Shown one piece after another: positions 6,684 through 14,480 of a stretch of 18,501 nt of DNA. The stretch comes from Bacillota bacterium. GTDB lineage: Bacteria > Bacillota > Clostridia > Oscillospirales > Acutalibacteraceae. The translations under genes and the position numbers were made by a program. Below the pieces are notes generated by a model that was not told where the DNA came from, did no database searches, and saw only the letters and a program-made list of their open reading frames with translations. The stretch is from assembly GCA_023420245.1 (NCBI GenBank), contig JAEZWL010000082.1:1-18501 (forward strand), given 5' to 3'. The stretch's first letter is position 1. Each line of letters opens with the position of its first letter.

Positions 6684-7811
6684 CTATGCCTTTTTATTTT
6701 TCTCACAAAGCTCATTGATGAGCGAAAAAATATTTTTACTGGAATCCGAGGTGTCGAAGCTTTCGCAGGAGTTCCGCATATCCTCAAGCCGTCTGCTGTC
6801 CTCCAGAAGGGTTTCAATCGTACTTCCGGGGTCGAGGTCCTTTTCCAGCTTGACGGCCATATTGTGCGTCAGCAGGAAGTTGGCGTTGTCCTCCTCCTGC
6901 CCGGGAATGGCGTCGAATACCGCCAACGGGATATTGCAGGCAAGTGCTTCTGATACGGTAAGCCCGCCCGGCTTCGTGATAATGAGGTCGGAGGCTTGCA
7001 TGTAATTTTCCACCTCATCGGTAAAGAAAACCAGCTTCGTCTTTTTGGGGCTGTTCTGGATTACAGGGGTAAACGCGTCATACAGCTTCTGGTTGCGCCC
7101 GGTGATGACGATGATCTGAAAATTCTGGGGAAGTTTAACGATCTCTTTATAAATATTCATAATGTTCGTAACGCCGAAGCTGCCTGCCATAATCAGGATC
7201 GTGGGCAGCTCGCTGCTCATTTCGAATTTTTTGAGCAGCGCAGGCTTATCCCCTTTGTTGAAGAACACGTCGCCAACCGGGATGCCGAACGGGTAAATTT
7301 TTTCCTTTTTAACTCCCATGGCCTGCATTTCCGGAATCATATCCGCAGTGGAAACAATATACGCGTCCACAAAATCGCCGATCCACGCGCGGTGCGGACC
7401 GTAATCCGTCATCAGGCAGATGAGCGGCGCTTTGACGATGCCCTTGCCCTTCAGGTGGGATACCATCTCGGTCGCGAACGGGTGGGTCGAGATGATAACG
7501 TCCGGCTTCTGCTCGTCCATTAAGGGAATCAGCTTTTGGCTGAATACGCTGGAAAAGCGGGAAACCAAGCTGGAGAGAAGGCTTTCTTCGTTTGTTTTTC
7601 GGTATAGCTGACCGAACACCTTGGGTGTTTTGGTCGCCAGAAAGTGGTAGCCCTCACACACGGTTTTATCCAGCACGGAGTTGATGCTTTTCAGTGTATC
7701 GATGACTGCGACTTCGTTTCCGGTAGAATTATCTTTGATGTATGATTCTATTGCATGGGACGCCCGAAGATGCCCGCCGCCGGTTGCTGCCGAAAGAATC
7801 AATATTTTCAC
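6684..7811 (-). CDS. GT28-family glycosyltransferase, processive diacylglycerol glucosyltransferase type
   Basis: This protein of 375 residues belongs to the MurG/UgtP/MGDG-synthase family. These are peripheral membrane enzymes that transfer sugar from a nucleotide donor to diacylglycerol, making glycolipids and lipoteichoic acid anchors. The N-terminal acceptor domain opens with MKILILSAATGGGHLRAS, whose GGGH loop (11-14) is diagnostic. STHPFA (109-114) is typical of the UgtP branch. The C-terminal donor domain has GSFG (210-213), KPGGLTVSEAL (280-290) and PGQEEDNANF (303-312). The start is GTG, with AGGAGT 6 bases before it. No signal peptide is present. Substrate is inferred from the family; monogalactosyl or glucosyl products cannot be told apart here. 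Confidence 0.88.
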   Translation of the reverse strand: MKILILSAATGGGHLRASHAIESYIKDNSTGNEVAVIDTLKSINSVLDKTVCEGYHFLATKTPKVFGQLYRKTNEESLLSSLVSRFSSVFSQKLIPLMDEQKPDVIISTHPFATEMVSHLKGKGIVKAPLICLMTDYGPHRAWIGDFVDAYIVSTADMIPEMQAMGVKKEKIYPFGIPVGDVFFNKGDKPALLKKFEMSSELPTILIMAGSFGVTNIMNIYKEIVKLPQNFQIIVITGRNQKLYDAFTPVIQNSPKKTKLVFFTDEVENYMQASDLIITKPGGLTVSEALACNIPLAVFDAIPGQEEDNANFLLTHNMAVKLEKDLDPGSTIETLLEDSRRLEDMRNSCESFDTSDSSKNIFSLINELCEKNKKA

Positions 7812-7909
7812 AGTAACACTCCTATTTTTTGCTAATTATTTCATTTCGTAAATATTATATTAAATATTATAACATATAAATATGGAAGTTGCCATACCGG
7901 AGGTTAAAT

Positions 7910-7933
7910 TCCGGGCAAGCCCGGAGGGGCTTG
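7910..7933. promoter_or_regulatory. Two mutually exclusive inverted repeats between divergent genes
   Basis: TCCGGG-CAAG-CCCGGA (7910-7925) and CAAGCCC-GGAG-GGGCTTG (7916-7933) share bases and cannot form together. They lie upstream of the vanW -35, outside the predicted transcripts. An operator is therefore more likely than an attenuator. The role is unknown. Confidence 0.4.
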
Positions 7934-7956
7934 TTAAACTGTAATCAACCTGTTAC

Positions 7957-7985
7957 TTTACATTTTGCCGTACGAACTATATAAT
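7957..7985 (+). promoter_or_regulatory. Sigma-A promoter of the VanW-domain gene
   Basis: TTTACA (7957-7962), 17 bases, perfect TATAAT (7980-7985). Expected start near 7992, about 38 bases before the ATG. Confidence 0.75.
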
Positions 7986-8029
7986 TAGGAAAGTAGCAAA
8001 ATAATTCATTTCGATTGGGAGGCCACAGT

Positions 8030-9715
8030 ATGGCTGATGGAAAAACCGTAGATATATATTCCGATTCGTCGGCAGAGAAGAAAAAGCATACCGCTGTTTG
8101 GATTCTGATATCGTTGGCGGCCGTGCTCGCAGTTGTTGGCGGATTTTTCGGGCCGAAAATCTATCAGGAATTTCAGCGCCAGGAGCAGATCAGCGCGGCG
8201 ATTGACATGGATAGATTTTACCCCGGGATTGTTGTTCAGGGGATTGACCTCGGCGGAAAGACCATGGAGGAGGCCAAAGCGGCGCTGAAAGAGCTGGAGC
8301 CTACCCTTCGAGGAAAGTATGATGTCAAGGTTGAGTACGAAGGCAAGAGCTGGCACATTACGGAAAACGACCTTTCGTTCGCTTTTAATACGGATTCGAT
8401 TTTGAAAGAGGCTTATGATTACGGACGGTCGGGGGACCGCAATGAGCGCTACCAAAAGATACTGGCTTTGAAACAGAACCCAAAGAACTTTGAAATAACA
8501 AATACGATGAATTATGACGGTCTTGAAGGAAAGCTGAAGGATGTGGTCAGGGGCGTTGCCTGTGACCCTGTGGAGCCCACGGTGGTCTCCTTTAACGCCG
8601 GTACCGGAGAGTTCCAGTTCAACGATGGAAAAAACGGGATTGCCGTTGACGAGAACCTTCTCCATACAAGGGTGACTGAAATTCTCAACGGCGCAAAAAC
8701 CGGGACGGTGCAGGTGCCCAACAAACAGGTGCCCTGCCAGAAGTCAATTGCTGACATTAAAAGCCACCTGCAAAAGCTCGGCACTTTCAGTACCGTTTCG
8801 ACGAATAACGCAAACGGGACACACAACATGAAGCGCGCGCTTGCCTCTGTGAACGGAACCTGTATCCCGGCGGGCGGAACATTCTCCTTCAACAACGTTG
8901 TCGGAAATTCCAACCAGGCGAACGGATATCTGGAAGCCGGCGCAATTCTGAACGGCAAGCTGATCAAGGCCTACGGCGGCGGAATCTGTCAGGCCTCCAC
9001 AACCCTATATGGTGCTGCGCTGCGTTCCAATATGCAAATCGTTCAGCGTACCAACCATACCATCCAATCAACCTACTGCCCCATCGGGCAGGACGCCGCA
9101 GTCAGTTACCCGGAGCTGGATTTTAAATTTATGAATCCGACCGAATACCCGGTTTACATTATTACAGGCAGCAGCGGAAAAACTCTTACCGCGACCTTTT
9201 ACGGGTATCAGTCGCCGGATTACGATACCATTAAGATTACCTCTGTAAAAACAGAAGCCATTCCCGCGCCGACAACACCGAAATTCACGGTCGATAAAAC
9301 GTTGGCGAAGGGAGTAGTAAAACTTGACAGCAAGGCGCGCGACGGCTCCAGAGCGACCGCGCAGCGCGTATTTTATAAAAACGGCGTAATTGTAAAAACC
9401 GAAAATCTGCCTGCTTCCTATTATCATCCACTTCCGGCGTTTTATTCCATGGGACCGGAAACTACGGTCGATATGACGAAGCTGCCCACGGCACCCTCGG
9501 CTTCTTCACAGACAACTTCTTCCAAGCCATCCGCCTCTCAGCCGGGCAGTTCTTCCGCGCCGGCTTCGTCGAGACCGTCTTCCAGCTCGCAGCAGCCTGC
9601 GCCGCCGAGCCCCTCGCAGCAAACAGCCGCAGAGCCGTCTTCCAGCGATCCGTCCTCTTCAGGAGACCCGGCCGCGGACGATGTTCTTGCCAATGGAGAA
9701 ATTTATCCCGATTAA
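8030..9715 (+). CDS. VanW-domain envelope protein with peptidoglycan-binding-like and Ser/Pro-rich regions
   Basis: This is a single-pass membrane protein of 561 residues whose bulk lies outside the cell. It has a short cytoplasmic head, a membrane segment (about 20-41), a region like the putative peptidoglycan-binding domain that often precedes VanW (about 65-235), and the VanW domain (about 250-395). The VanW domain carries the hallmark YGGGICQASTTLYGA at 315-329. A G5-like beta region follows (about 405-475). A disordered tail rich in Ser, Pro, Ala and Gln (about 485-550) ends in EIYPD, with no sorting signal. VanW proteins occur near some vancomycin-resistance loci, but this chromosomal clostridial form has no van genes beside it. 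Its biochemical role is unknown. The ATG follows GGGAGG by 7 bases; an upstream in-frame TTG overlaps that site. Confidence 0.9.
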   Translation: MADGKTVDIYSDSSAEKKKHTAVWILISLAAVLAVVGGFFGPKIYQEFQRQEQISAAIDMDRFYPGIVVQGIDLGGKTMEEAKAALKELEPTLRGKYDVKVEYEGKSWHITENDLSFAFNTDSILKEAYDYGRSGDRNERYQKILALKQNPKNFEITNTMNYDGLEGKLKDVVRGVACDPVEPTVVSFNAGTGEFQFNDGKNGIAVDENLLHTRVTEILNGAKTGTVQVPNKQVPCQKSIADIKSHLQKLGTFSTVSTNNANGTHNMKRALASVNGTCIPAGGTFSFNNVVGNSNQANGYLEAGAILNGKLIKAYGGGICQASTTLYGAALRSNMQIVQRTNHTIQSTYCPIGQDAAVSYPELDFKFMNPTEYPVYIITGSSGKTLTATFYGYQSPDYDTIKITSVKTEAIPAPTTPKFTVDKTLAKGVVKLDSKARDGSRATAQRVFYKNGVIVKTENLPASYYHPLPAFYSMGPETTVDMTKLPTAPSASSQTTSSKPSASQPGSSSAPASSRPSSSSQQPAPPSPSQQTAAEPSSSDPSSSGDPAADDVLANGEIYPD

Positions 9716-9743
9716 ACCCAGGGCAGTTCTGTTTATTTTGCAC

Positions 9744-9778
9744 AAATCAGGGTGTGGCGCAGGCTGCATCCTGATTTT
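9744..9778 (+). terminator. Terminator after the VanW-domain gene
   Basis: AAATCAGGGTG (9744-9754) pairs with CATCCTGATTT (9767-9777), an 11 bp stem with one G-T pair. The T tail is short (TTTT), so some read-through is likely. Confidence 0.65.
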
Positions 9779-9787
9779 AAATTGGAC

Positions 9788-9816
9788 TTGACTTTTTGTC
9801 CTTAATCTGCAAAAAT
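9788..9816 (+). promoter_or_regulatory. Weak candidate promoter for the family 2 glycosyltransferase
   Basis: TTGACT (9788-9793), 17 bases, AAAAAT (9811-9816). The -35 is good and the -10 poor. The leader would be about 120 bases. It includes an AGAGGCGA/TCGTCTCT hairpin (9896-9903 with 9916-9923) just before the ribosome binding site. Confidence 0.3.
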
Positions 9817-9943
9817 GGACGTAGCTTCACATGAATGATAAAAAATTTTTAGAAATATAAAAACTCCGATGTTAACGGGGTATGAACAGACTCTGAGAGG
9901 CGATACTGGTAATGTTCGTCTCTGATCCAGAAAGGATGAGTTT

Positions 9944-10930
9944 ATGACCGAAAACAGAGAAAATCCAAAGATCAGCATTGTCATACCTGCTTATAATGTG
10001 GAAAGATATATCGGAAAATGTGTTACCTCTTTGATTGAGCAAACATTTACAGATTTTGAAATAATTGCAGTAAACGACGGTTCCAGTGACAACACGCTTG
10101 AGATTTTGCGCCATTTTGAGAGCAGATACCCTTTCTTTACGGTAATCGACCAGAAAAATTCCGGAATTTCTCAGACAAGAAATGCCGGACTTGCCCGGGC
10201 GCGCGGGGAATACATCTGCTTTATCGACAGCGACGATTTTGTCGCGCCGACCTATCTTTCTGAGCTGTACAGCGCCTGTGTGGAAACCGGCGCTGAAATT
10301 TCCTGTTGCTATTATTATTTCCGCTTTGTGGAAAATGATTTTTTGTTTGAATATCCGTTCCGCTGCCACGGGATTTTGACCCGAGCAGAGGCAATGAACA
10401 AGCTGATTCGGGATGTTCAGATTCAGAGCCTTGTATGGAATAAGATGTACAAGCGCAGCCTTTTTACGGATAACGATATTAAATTCCCCTCCATGTGCTT
10501 TGAGGATATGGCGGTGGCCAATAAGGTATTCAGCCACACCAACAAGGTGGTGGTTCTTGACCGTCCGCTTTACTATTACAACCAGCATCCGGCGAGTACC
10601 CTTGCGACCATGAACGCGGACAAGATTAACGATTTTATCCGCGCGATGGCGATGGTTCGAATTTCGCTGGAACGCAGCGGGCAATACGCAAAGTATAAAA
10701 AAAGCTACCTTGCGCTGACCAGAAAGACCTGTGGCTGCTGCTACATGTATGTGCTCAAAATGCACAACGAGAAAAAGAGCTTTCGTGGCTGTGTGACAAA
10801 CATGAAGCGCATCTCAAAAGCGATTAAGCACTATACCTCGGATGAATTCAGCCCGGCTACCCGCATCAGCGAGCTGCCGGATGTGGTGGATTCCCCCGAA
10901 AAGCTCGAAAAGGATTATTCCACCCGCTGA
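9944..10930 (+). CDS. Family 2 glycosyltransferase (GT-A fold)
   Basis: A cytoplasmic sugar transferase of 328 residues, of the kind that builds cell-surface polysaccharide or teichoic acid. The GT-A nucleotide-sugar domain shows ISIVIPAYNVERYIGKCVTS (10-29), VNDGSSDNT (43-51) and the metal-binding FIDSDDF (93-99). FED (186-188) is the probable catalytic-base region. The C-terminal third (about 230-328) is helical and basic, with a KKSYLALTRKTCGCCYMY segment, and has no clear membrane helix. The ATG follows AAAGGA by 9 bases. It stands between a wall protein and nadE; only 60 bases and no terminator separate it from nadE, so the two may be co-transcribed. Donor and acceptor cannot be predicted. 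Confidence 0.9.
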   Translation: MTENRENPKISIVIPAYNVERYIGKCVTSLIEQTFTDFEIIAVNDGSSDNTLEILRHFESRYPFFTVIDQKNSGISQTRNAGLARARGEYICFIDSDDFVAPTYLSELYSACVETGAEISCCYYYFRFVENDFLFEYPFRCHGILTRAEAMNKLIRDVQIQSLVWNKMYKRSLFTDNDIKFPSMCFEDMAVANKVFSHTNKVVVLDRPLYYYNQHPASTLATMNADKINDFIRAMAMVRISLERSGQYAKYKKSYLALTRKTCGCCYMYVLKMHNEKKSFRGCVTNMKRISKAIKHYTSDEFSPATRISELPDVVDSPEKLEKDYSTR

Positions 10931-10990
10931 CGTTCCGTTTGCGCGCAGGATTTGCGAAGGACAGCGGAGGGAAAACGGAGGAATTCGAAA

Positions 10991-12892
10991 ATGAATGACG
11001 GCTTTTTTAAGGTGGCCGCGGCAACGCCGTCCATCAGGGTTGCCGATTGCGCCTTTAACGCGGGCGCGATATTGGAGCTGATGGAGGAAGCGGACAAACG
11101 GGGAATCGGCGCAGTTGTTTTTCCGGAGCTTTGCCTCACCGGCTATACCTGCGGCGATTTGTTCCGTGACCGCACTCTGCTTACCGGCGCTCAGAACGCG
11201 CTGGCGTTTTTGCTGGAGCAGAGCCGTAAAATGAGTCTTGTTGCCGTGGTGGGTCTGCCGGTTGCCTCCGGCGCGGATTTGTACAATGCCGCCGCGGTAA
11301 TCTGCGGAGGGAAGCTGCTTGGCTTCGCCGCGAAAACCAATATTCCGAATTACAGTGAGTTTTATGAGGCAAGGCATTTTACGCCGAGCCCCGAATACAG
11401 GGAGGTTTCCTTTTGCGGACAAACCGTGCCGCTGGGAAACAGCCTTGTTTTTGTATGTAAAAATATGCCGGAGCTGGTAATCGGCATTGATATCTGCGAG
11501 GATTTGTGGGTGCCCTGCCCGCCCTCCACACGGCTGGCACAGTGCGGCGCAACACTGCTGATGAATCCATCCGCGAGTGATGAAATCATCGGCAAGGCTC
11601 CCTACCGACTCGAGCTGGTGAAAAGCCATTCCGCGCGCCTGATATCGGCTTATGTTTACGCCGACGCGGGAGAGGGGGAATCCTCCACGGATTTAGTCTA
11701 CTCCGGGCATAATGTGATCGCGGAGAACGGAACGGTATTGGCGCAGTCCGGGCATTTTACCACCGGTCTTACGGTTGCGGATGTTGACCTGCAGCGCGTC
11801 TCTCAGGAACGTCTGCGCACCACGACGTGGTCCAACGCCGGAGAGGCACACGCGGTATTCTTTGAAATGAAAGAACCGCAATTTGAGCTGGAACGGAAAT
11901 TTGCGCCGCTTCCCTTTGTACCGGCGGACGACAAGGACCTGAGCGAACGCTGTGAAATGATTCTGAACCTGCAGGCGGTTGGGTTGAAAACCCGGTTAAA
12001 GCACACCGGCGTGAAAAGCGCCGTGCTCGGGATATCCGGGGGACTGGATTCTACCCTTGCCCTGTTGTTGACGGTTCGCGCGTTTGATATGCTCGGGCTT
12101 GACCGCAAGGGTGTTTTCGCGGTTTCGATGCCCGGGTTCGGTACGACAAGCCGGACAAAAAGCAACGCGCAGCGGCTTCCGGAGCTTTTAGGCGTTAGCT
12201 TCCGGGAGATACCGATTCACGATTCGGTTAACCAGCATTTTAAAGATATCGGGCACGACCCGGCGGTGCATGACGTGACCTATGAGAATTCACAGGCGCG
12301 GGAACGCACACAGATTCTTATGGATCTTGCGAACCAGACCAGCGGTCTGGTAATCGGAACAGGAGACCTTTCTGAGCTGGCGCTCGGCTGGGCGACCTAT
12401 AACGGCGACCATATGTCCATGTACGCCGTGAACAGCTCCATCCCCAAAACGCTGGTGCGTCACCTGGTGCACCACGCGGCGGTTTCGGGCGGCGGAGATT
12501 TGTACACCCTGTTGGAGGATATACTGGCGACTCCGGTCAGCCCGGAGCTGCTGCCGCCCGTAGACGGGGCGATTTCGCAGAAAACGGAGAATATCGTCGG
12601 TCCGTACAAGCTGCATGATTTTTTTCTTTACTATATGCTTCGTTTCGGGTTTACTCCCGGGAAAATTTATCGTATGGCGAAGAACGCATTCGCCGGAGTC
12701 TATGACGGGGAAACCGTTAAAAAGTGGCTGACAGTATTTTACCGTCGCTTTTTTGCACAGCAGTTCAAACGGTCCTGCCTGCCGGACGGCCCCAAAGTGG
12801 GCAGTGTGACGCTTTCGCCGCGCGGCGACTGGCGAATGCCAAGTGACGCTTCGGCAAGGCTTTGGCTGGATGAAATAGAAGCTCTGCAATGA
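10991..12892 (+). CDS. nadE: Glutamine-dependent NAD+ synthetase
   Basis: The last step of NAD synthesis: deamido-NAD, ATP and glutamine give NAD. The long form has 633 residues. The N-terminal nitrilase-type glutaminase domain (1 to about 280) has the triad Glu46 (VFPELCLTGY), Lys115 (AAKTNIPN) and Cys169 (GIDICEDLW). The C-terminal synthetase domain (about 310-633) has the PP-loop ISGGLDST (348-355) and the conserved GTGDLSELALGWATYNGDHM downstream. The spacing of the triad matches the Mycobacterium tuberculosis type, in which ammonia is tunnelled between domains. The start is the ATG with GGAGG 9 bases upstream; the frame extends 13 codons further but lacks a site there. It may be co-transcribed with the preceding glycosyltransferase. 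Confidence 0.96.
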   Translation: MNDGFFKVAAATPSIRVADCAFNAGAILELMEEADKRGIGAVVFPELCLTGYTCGDLFRDRTLLTGAQNALAFLLEQSRKMSLVAVVGLPVASGADLYNAAAVICGGKLLGFAAKTNIPNYSEFYEARHFTPSPEYREVSFCGQTVPLGNSLVFVCKNMPELVIGIDICEDLWVPCPPSTRLAQCGATLLMNPSASDEIIGKAPYRLELVKSHSARLISAYVYADAGEGESSTDLVYSGHNVIAENGTVLAQSGHFTTGLTVADVDLQRVSQERLRTTTWSNAGEAHAVFFEMKEPQFELERKFAPLPFVPADDKDLSERCEMILNLQAVGLKTRLKHTGVKSAVLGISGGLDSTLALLLTVRAFDMLGLDRKGVFAVSMPGFGTTSRTKSNAQRLPELLGVSFREIPIHDSVNQHFKDIGHDPAVHDVTYENSQARERTQILMDLANQTSGLVIGTGDLSELALGWATYNGDHMSMYAVNSSIPKTLVRHLVHHAAVSGGGDLYTLLEDILATPVSPELLPPVDGAISQKTENIVGPYKLHDFFLYYMLRFGFTPGKIYRMAKNAFAGVYDGETVKKWLTVFYRRFFAQQFKRSCLPDGPKVGSVTLSPRGDWRMPSDASARLWLDEIEALQ

Positions 12893-12940
12893 TTACAGCC
12901 CCCCGGCTCCAAAAAATTATAAGCCGAAAGGCTATTTGTA

Positions 12941-12969
12941 TTGACAAATCCAAATGGAAACTCTATTAT
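12941..12969 (+). promoter_or_regulatory. Strong sigma-A promoter with no coding sequence behind it
   Basis: A perfect TTGACA (12941-12946), 17 bases, then TATTAT (12964-12969). No open frame with a ribosome binding site follows before the terminator at 13078, so the promoter most likely drives a small RNA. Confidence 0.8.
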
Positions 12970-12975
12970 ATTAAT

Positions 12976-13120
12976 ATTGGAAATATAAGCTTTCTGTGGA
13001 TTCCTTCATGGAGTCGGCAGAGAGAAAGCTTTTAATTCTATTGCGACTGATTATTGAGAATTGAACCCTCCCTTCAAAAAATCACCGCTTTTCCTTTGCC
13101 GGAGAAGCGGTGATTTTGTT
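12976..13120 (+). ncRNA. Candidate small RNA with a CCCTCCC hairpin loop
   Basis: The predicted transcript is about 145 bases, from the promoter at 12941 to the terminator at 13078-13117. Hairpin 1 pairs AAGCTTTCT (12987-12995) with AGAAAGCTT (13023-13031), with an inner GATTCC/GGAGTC stem. A weaker AATTCT/AGAATT stem (13034-13039 with 13057-13062) follows. Hairpin 3 is TTGAA-CCCTCCC-TTCAA (13061-13077), which displays a C-rich loop complementary to GGGAGGG. Firmicute regulatory RNAs often use such loops to bind ribosome binding sites. It does not look like 6S RNA, SRP RNA or a riboswitch I know. Family unknown; trans-acting function is inferred. Confidence 0.65.
13078..13120 (+). terminator. 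Terminator of the candidate small RNA
   Basis: AAAATCACCGCTT (13078-13090) pairs with AAGCGGTGATTTT (13105-13117). The stem can extend inward by TTCC/GGAG to 17 bp, and T-rich sequence follows. Confidence 0.85.
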
Positions 13121-13166
13121 GTCATACGAAACTCTCCGGATATGTCGGGAATTCCCCTAAAAACAG

Positions 13167-13217
13167 TGTAAAAAATGCGTCTTGATTGGGCTTGTTAAGC
13201 CGTTTTCAAGGCGCATT
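13167..13217 (-). terminator. Terminator of the transglycosylase gene
   Basis: On the minus strand, AATGCGCCTTGA pairs with TCAAGACGCATT (13174-13185 with 13206-13217, one G-T pair), and an inner GGCTT/AAGCC stem lies inside. TTTTTT follows on the minus strand. The AATGCGTCTT core is shared with the terminator at 6596. Confidence 0.8.
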
Positions 13218-13252
13218 CTCTTGAATACTTTGTGCGAAAGCCCCCGTAAATA

Positions 13253-14299
13253 TTAAATAGAGGAGGAATCGTCCAGTGCGTCGCTCAGGTCAGAGGCAAG
13301 CCTCTGATTGGAATTCATCTGCATCTGACCGACTAAAATCTGCAAAAGGGACGCATATTGCTGGGAGGACAACCCGAGCCCGGCACTGCCGAGACTGCCG
13401 TTCATTTCTCCATTGCCGGAGGAAGCTCCTAAAAGCGCGCCTAATGCCTCCAGCTGATCCATTGACGAGGAGGTTCCAAGAAGAGAGTTCAATAGAGAGG
13501 TATTTTCAGAAGCCTTGAAACGGTTATCAAAGAAGGAATCCGAGGAATTTCCCAAAAGAGTGCCCAAGCCGGCAAGCTGATTGTATATCGGGTTTCCCAA
13601 AAGAGAATCCGGTTGGGAAGTGCTGTTGTCAGAGGAATTGGTCATAAAATAACTCATCGCGGCGAGCTTGTCGGGTAAAGAAGCTTTGCCGAAAAGCGAA
13701 TTGGCAGCGGAGAGCTGCTCTGACCCAGAGGAGTTGCCGCCGATTAAGGTGTTCAAAGAGGTGGCGGAATCGGCGGGCTTTAATCCCGCGTAATTCATTA
13801 CCAGAGAAACATACTTTTGTGTTTCGGCAAAAGGAGGAACGCCGCCGTATTTCGCTACGTTTCCGCTGCCCGCGTTGTAAGCTGCGAGCGCAAGTACGGG
13901 ATTTCCGTCATAACGCTCCAGAAGCTGGCTCAGATACTTTGCGCCGCCCATAATGTTCTGCTCGGGGTCGAGTGCGTTCTCCACGCCGAGAGAAGGGGCG
14001 GTACCCGGCATAAGCTGGATGATGCCCTGCGCGCCGCAGCGGGAAACCGCGTCGGCGTCGAAGCCGGATTCCACCTTGGCGACCGCCTTGAGAAGGCTTT
14101 GGGGAACGCGGTATTGGGCGGAAGCGCGCTCAAATATTTCATCCAGGCTGTTTTTGGGCGAAGCGCTCCCGGTTGCCTTAACCGCCTGCTGAAAGATGCT
14201 TGAGAAGCCGGAGGGAGTGCTTTGAGCAGCTTTTTGCGTCTCCTGCCCAAGCCTCTCCGCGACTGTATTATAATTTGTATTTACCGAAAAATTGTTCAT
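13253..14299 (-). CDS. Lytic transglycosylase without signal peptide, flagellar-linked by promoter
   Basis: An SLT-domain peptidoglycan lyase of 348 residues. The catalytic domain (about 50-172) has Glu77 in AKVESGFDADAVSRCGAQG, then GIIQLMPGTA (92-101), AAYNAGSG (139-146) and TQKYV (160-164), all typical of family 1 transglycosylases. The N-terminus (1-48) is polar, with no signal peptide or membrane helix, so export must use another route. The flagellar type III apparatus is one possibility, given the sigma-D-type promoter. The C-terminal half is Ser/Asn/Gly-rich and holds three diverged repeats of about 25 residues at 200-225, 231-255 and 271-296, each following SL(L/F)G...LaxLxxxLxxSS. 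GGAG lies 7 bases before the ATG. Wall remodelling during flagellar assembly is inferred; it could also be a spore-related hydrolase, since it faces spoVA. Confidence 0.88.
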   Translation of the reverse strand: MNNFSVNTNYNTVAERLGQETQKAAQSTPSGFSSIFQQAVKATGSASPKNSLDEIFERASAQYRVPQSLLKAVAKVESGFDADAVSRCGAQGIIQLMPGTAPSLGVENALDPEQNIMGGAKYLSQLLERYDGNPVLALAAYNAGSGNVAKYGGVPPFAETQKYVSLVMNYAGLKPADSATSLNTLIGGNSSGSEQLSAANSLFGKASLPDKLAAMSYFMTNSSDNSTSQPDSLLGNPIYNQLAGLGTLLGNSSDSFFDNRFKASENTSLLNSLLGTSSSMDQLEALGALLGASSGNGEMNGSLGSAGLGLSSQQYASLLQILVGQMQMNSNQRLASDLSDALDDSSSI

Positions 14300-14344
14300 A
14301 ATAAATCTCCATTTGATGAATTTATATGAAACCTAACATCTTAT

Positions 14345-14371
14345 ATTTCGGCGCGAAATTTAATTAATTTA
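14345..14371 (-). promoter_or_regulatory. Sigma-D (flagellar sigma-28) type promoter for the transglycosylase
   Basis: On the minus strand, TAAA (14371-14368), exactly 15 bases, then GCCGAAAT (14352-14345). The Bacillus sigma-D consensus is TAAA-N15-GCCGATAT, so 11 of 12 positions agree and the spacing is exact. The transcript would start near 14338, about 39 bases before the ATG. No good sigma-A alternative is visible. Confidence 0.7.
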
Positions 14372-14429
14372 GTAGAATTTAAAAATATATTCTGGTTCGG
14401 TGTGGGAAAGCTGATTTCTGAAAAAAGCC

Positions 14430-14458
14430 GTATATTCACAGTTCTCTTAGGCAAAATA
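14430..14458 (+). promoter_or_regulatory. Sigma-G-like forespore promoter for spoVAC-spoVAD
   Basis: GTATA (14430-14434), 17 bases, CAAAATA (14452-14458). This resembles the forespore consensus GnATA / CATAnTA, which is expected for spoVA operons. Two -10 positions deviate. Confidence 0.5.
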
Positions 14459-14480
14459 CCTTTATAAAGGGGGATTTGGA

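Noticed and set aside
8006..8665. 219-residue frame antisense to the VanW gene
   Set aside because: It is a shadow of a strongly supported gene, with no domain and no ribosome binding site.
8030..9715. Vancomycin-resistance determinant
   Set aside because: The VanW domain alone is common in clostridial chromosomes. No vanH, vanA/B, vanX or vanRS genes are in view.
9872..10765. 297-residue frame antisense to the glycosyltransferase
   Set aside because: It is long, but it is a mirror of a gene with clear GT-A motifs, and its own translation shows no known family.
12976..13117. 6S RNA or SRP RNA identity for the small RNA
   Set aside because: The transcript is short and lacks the long interrupted rod with a central bubble of 6S and the conserved tetraloop and domain of SRP RNA.
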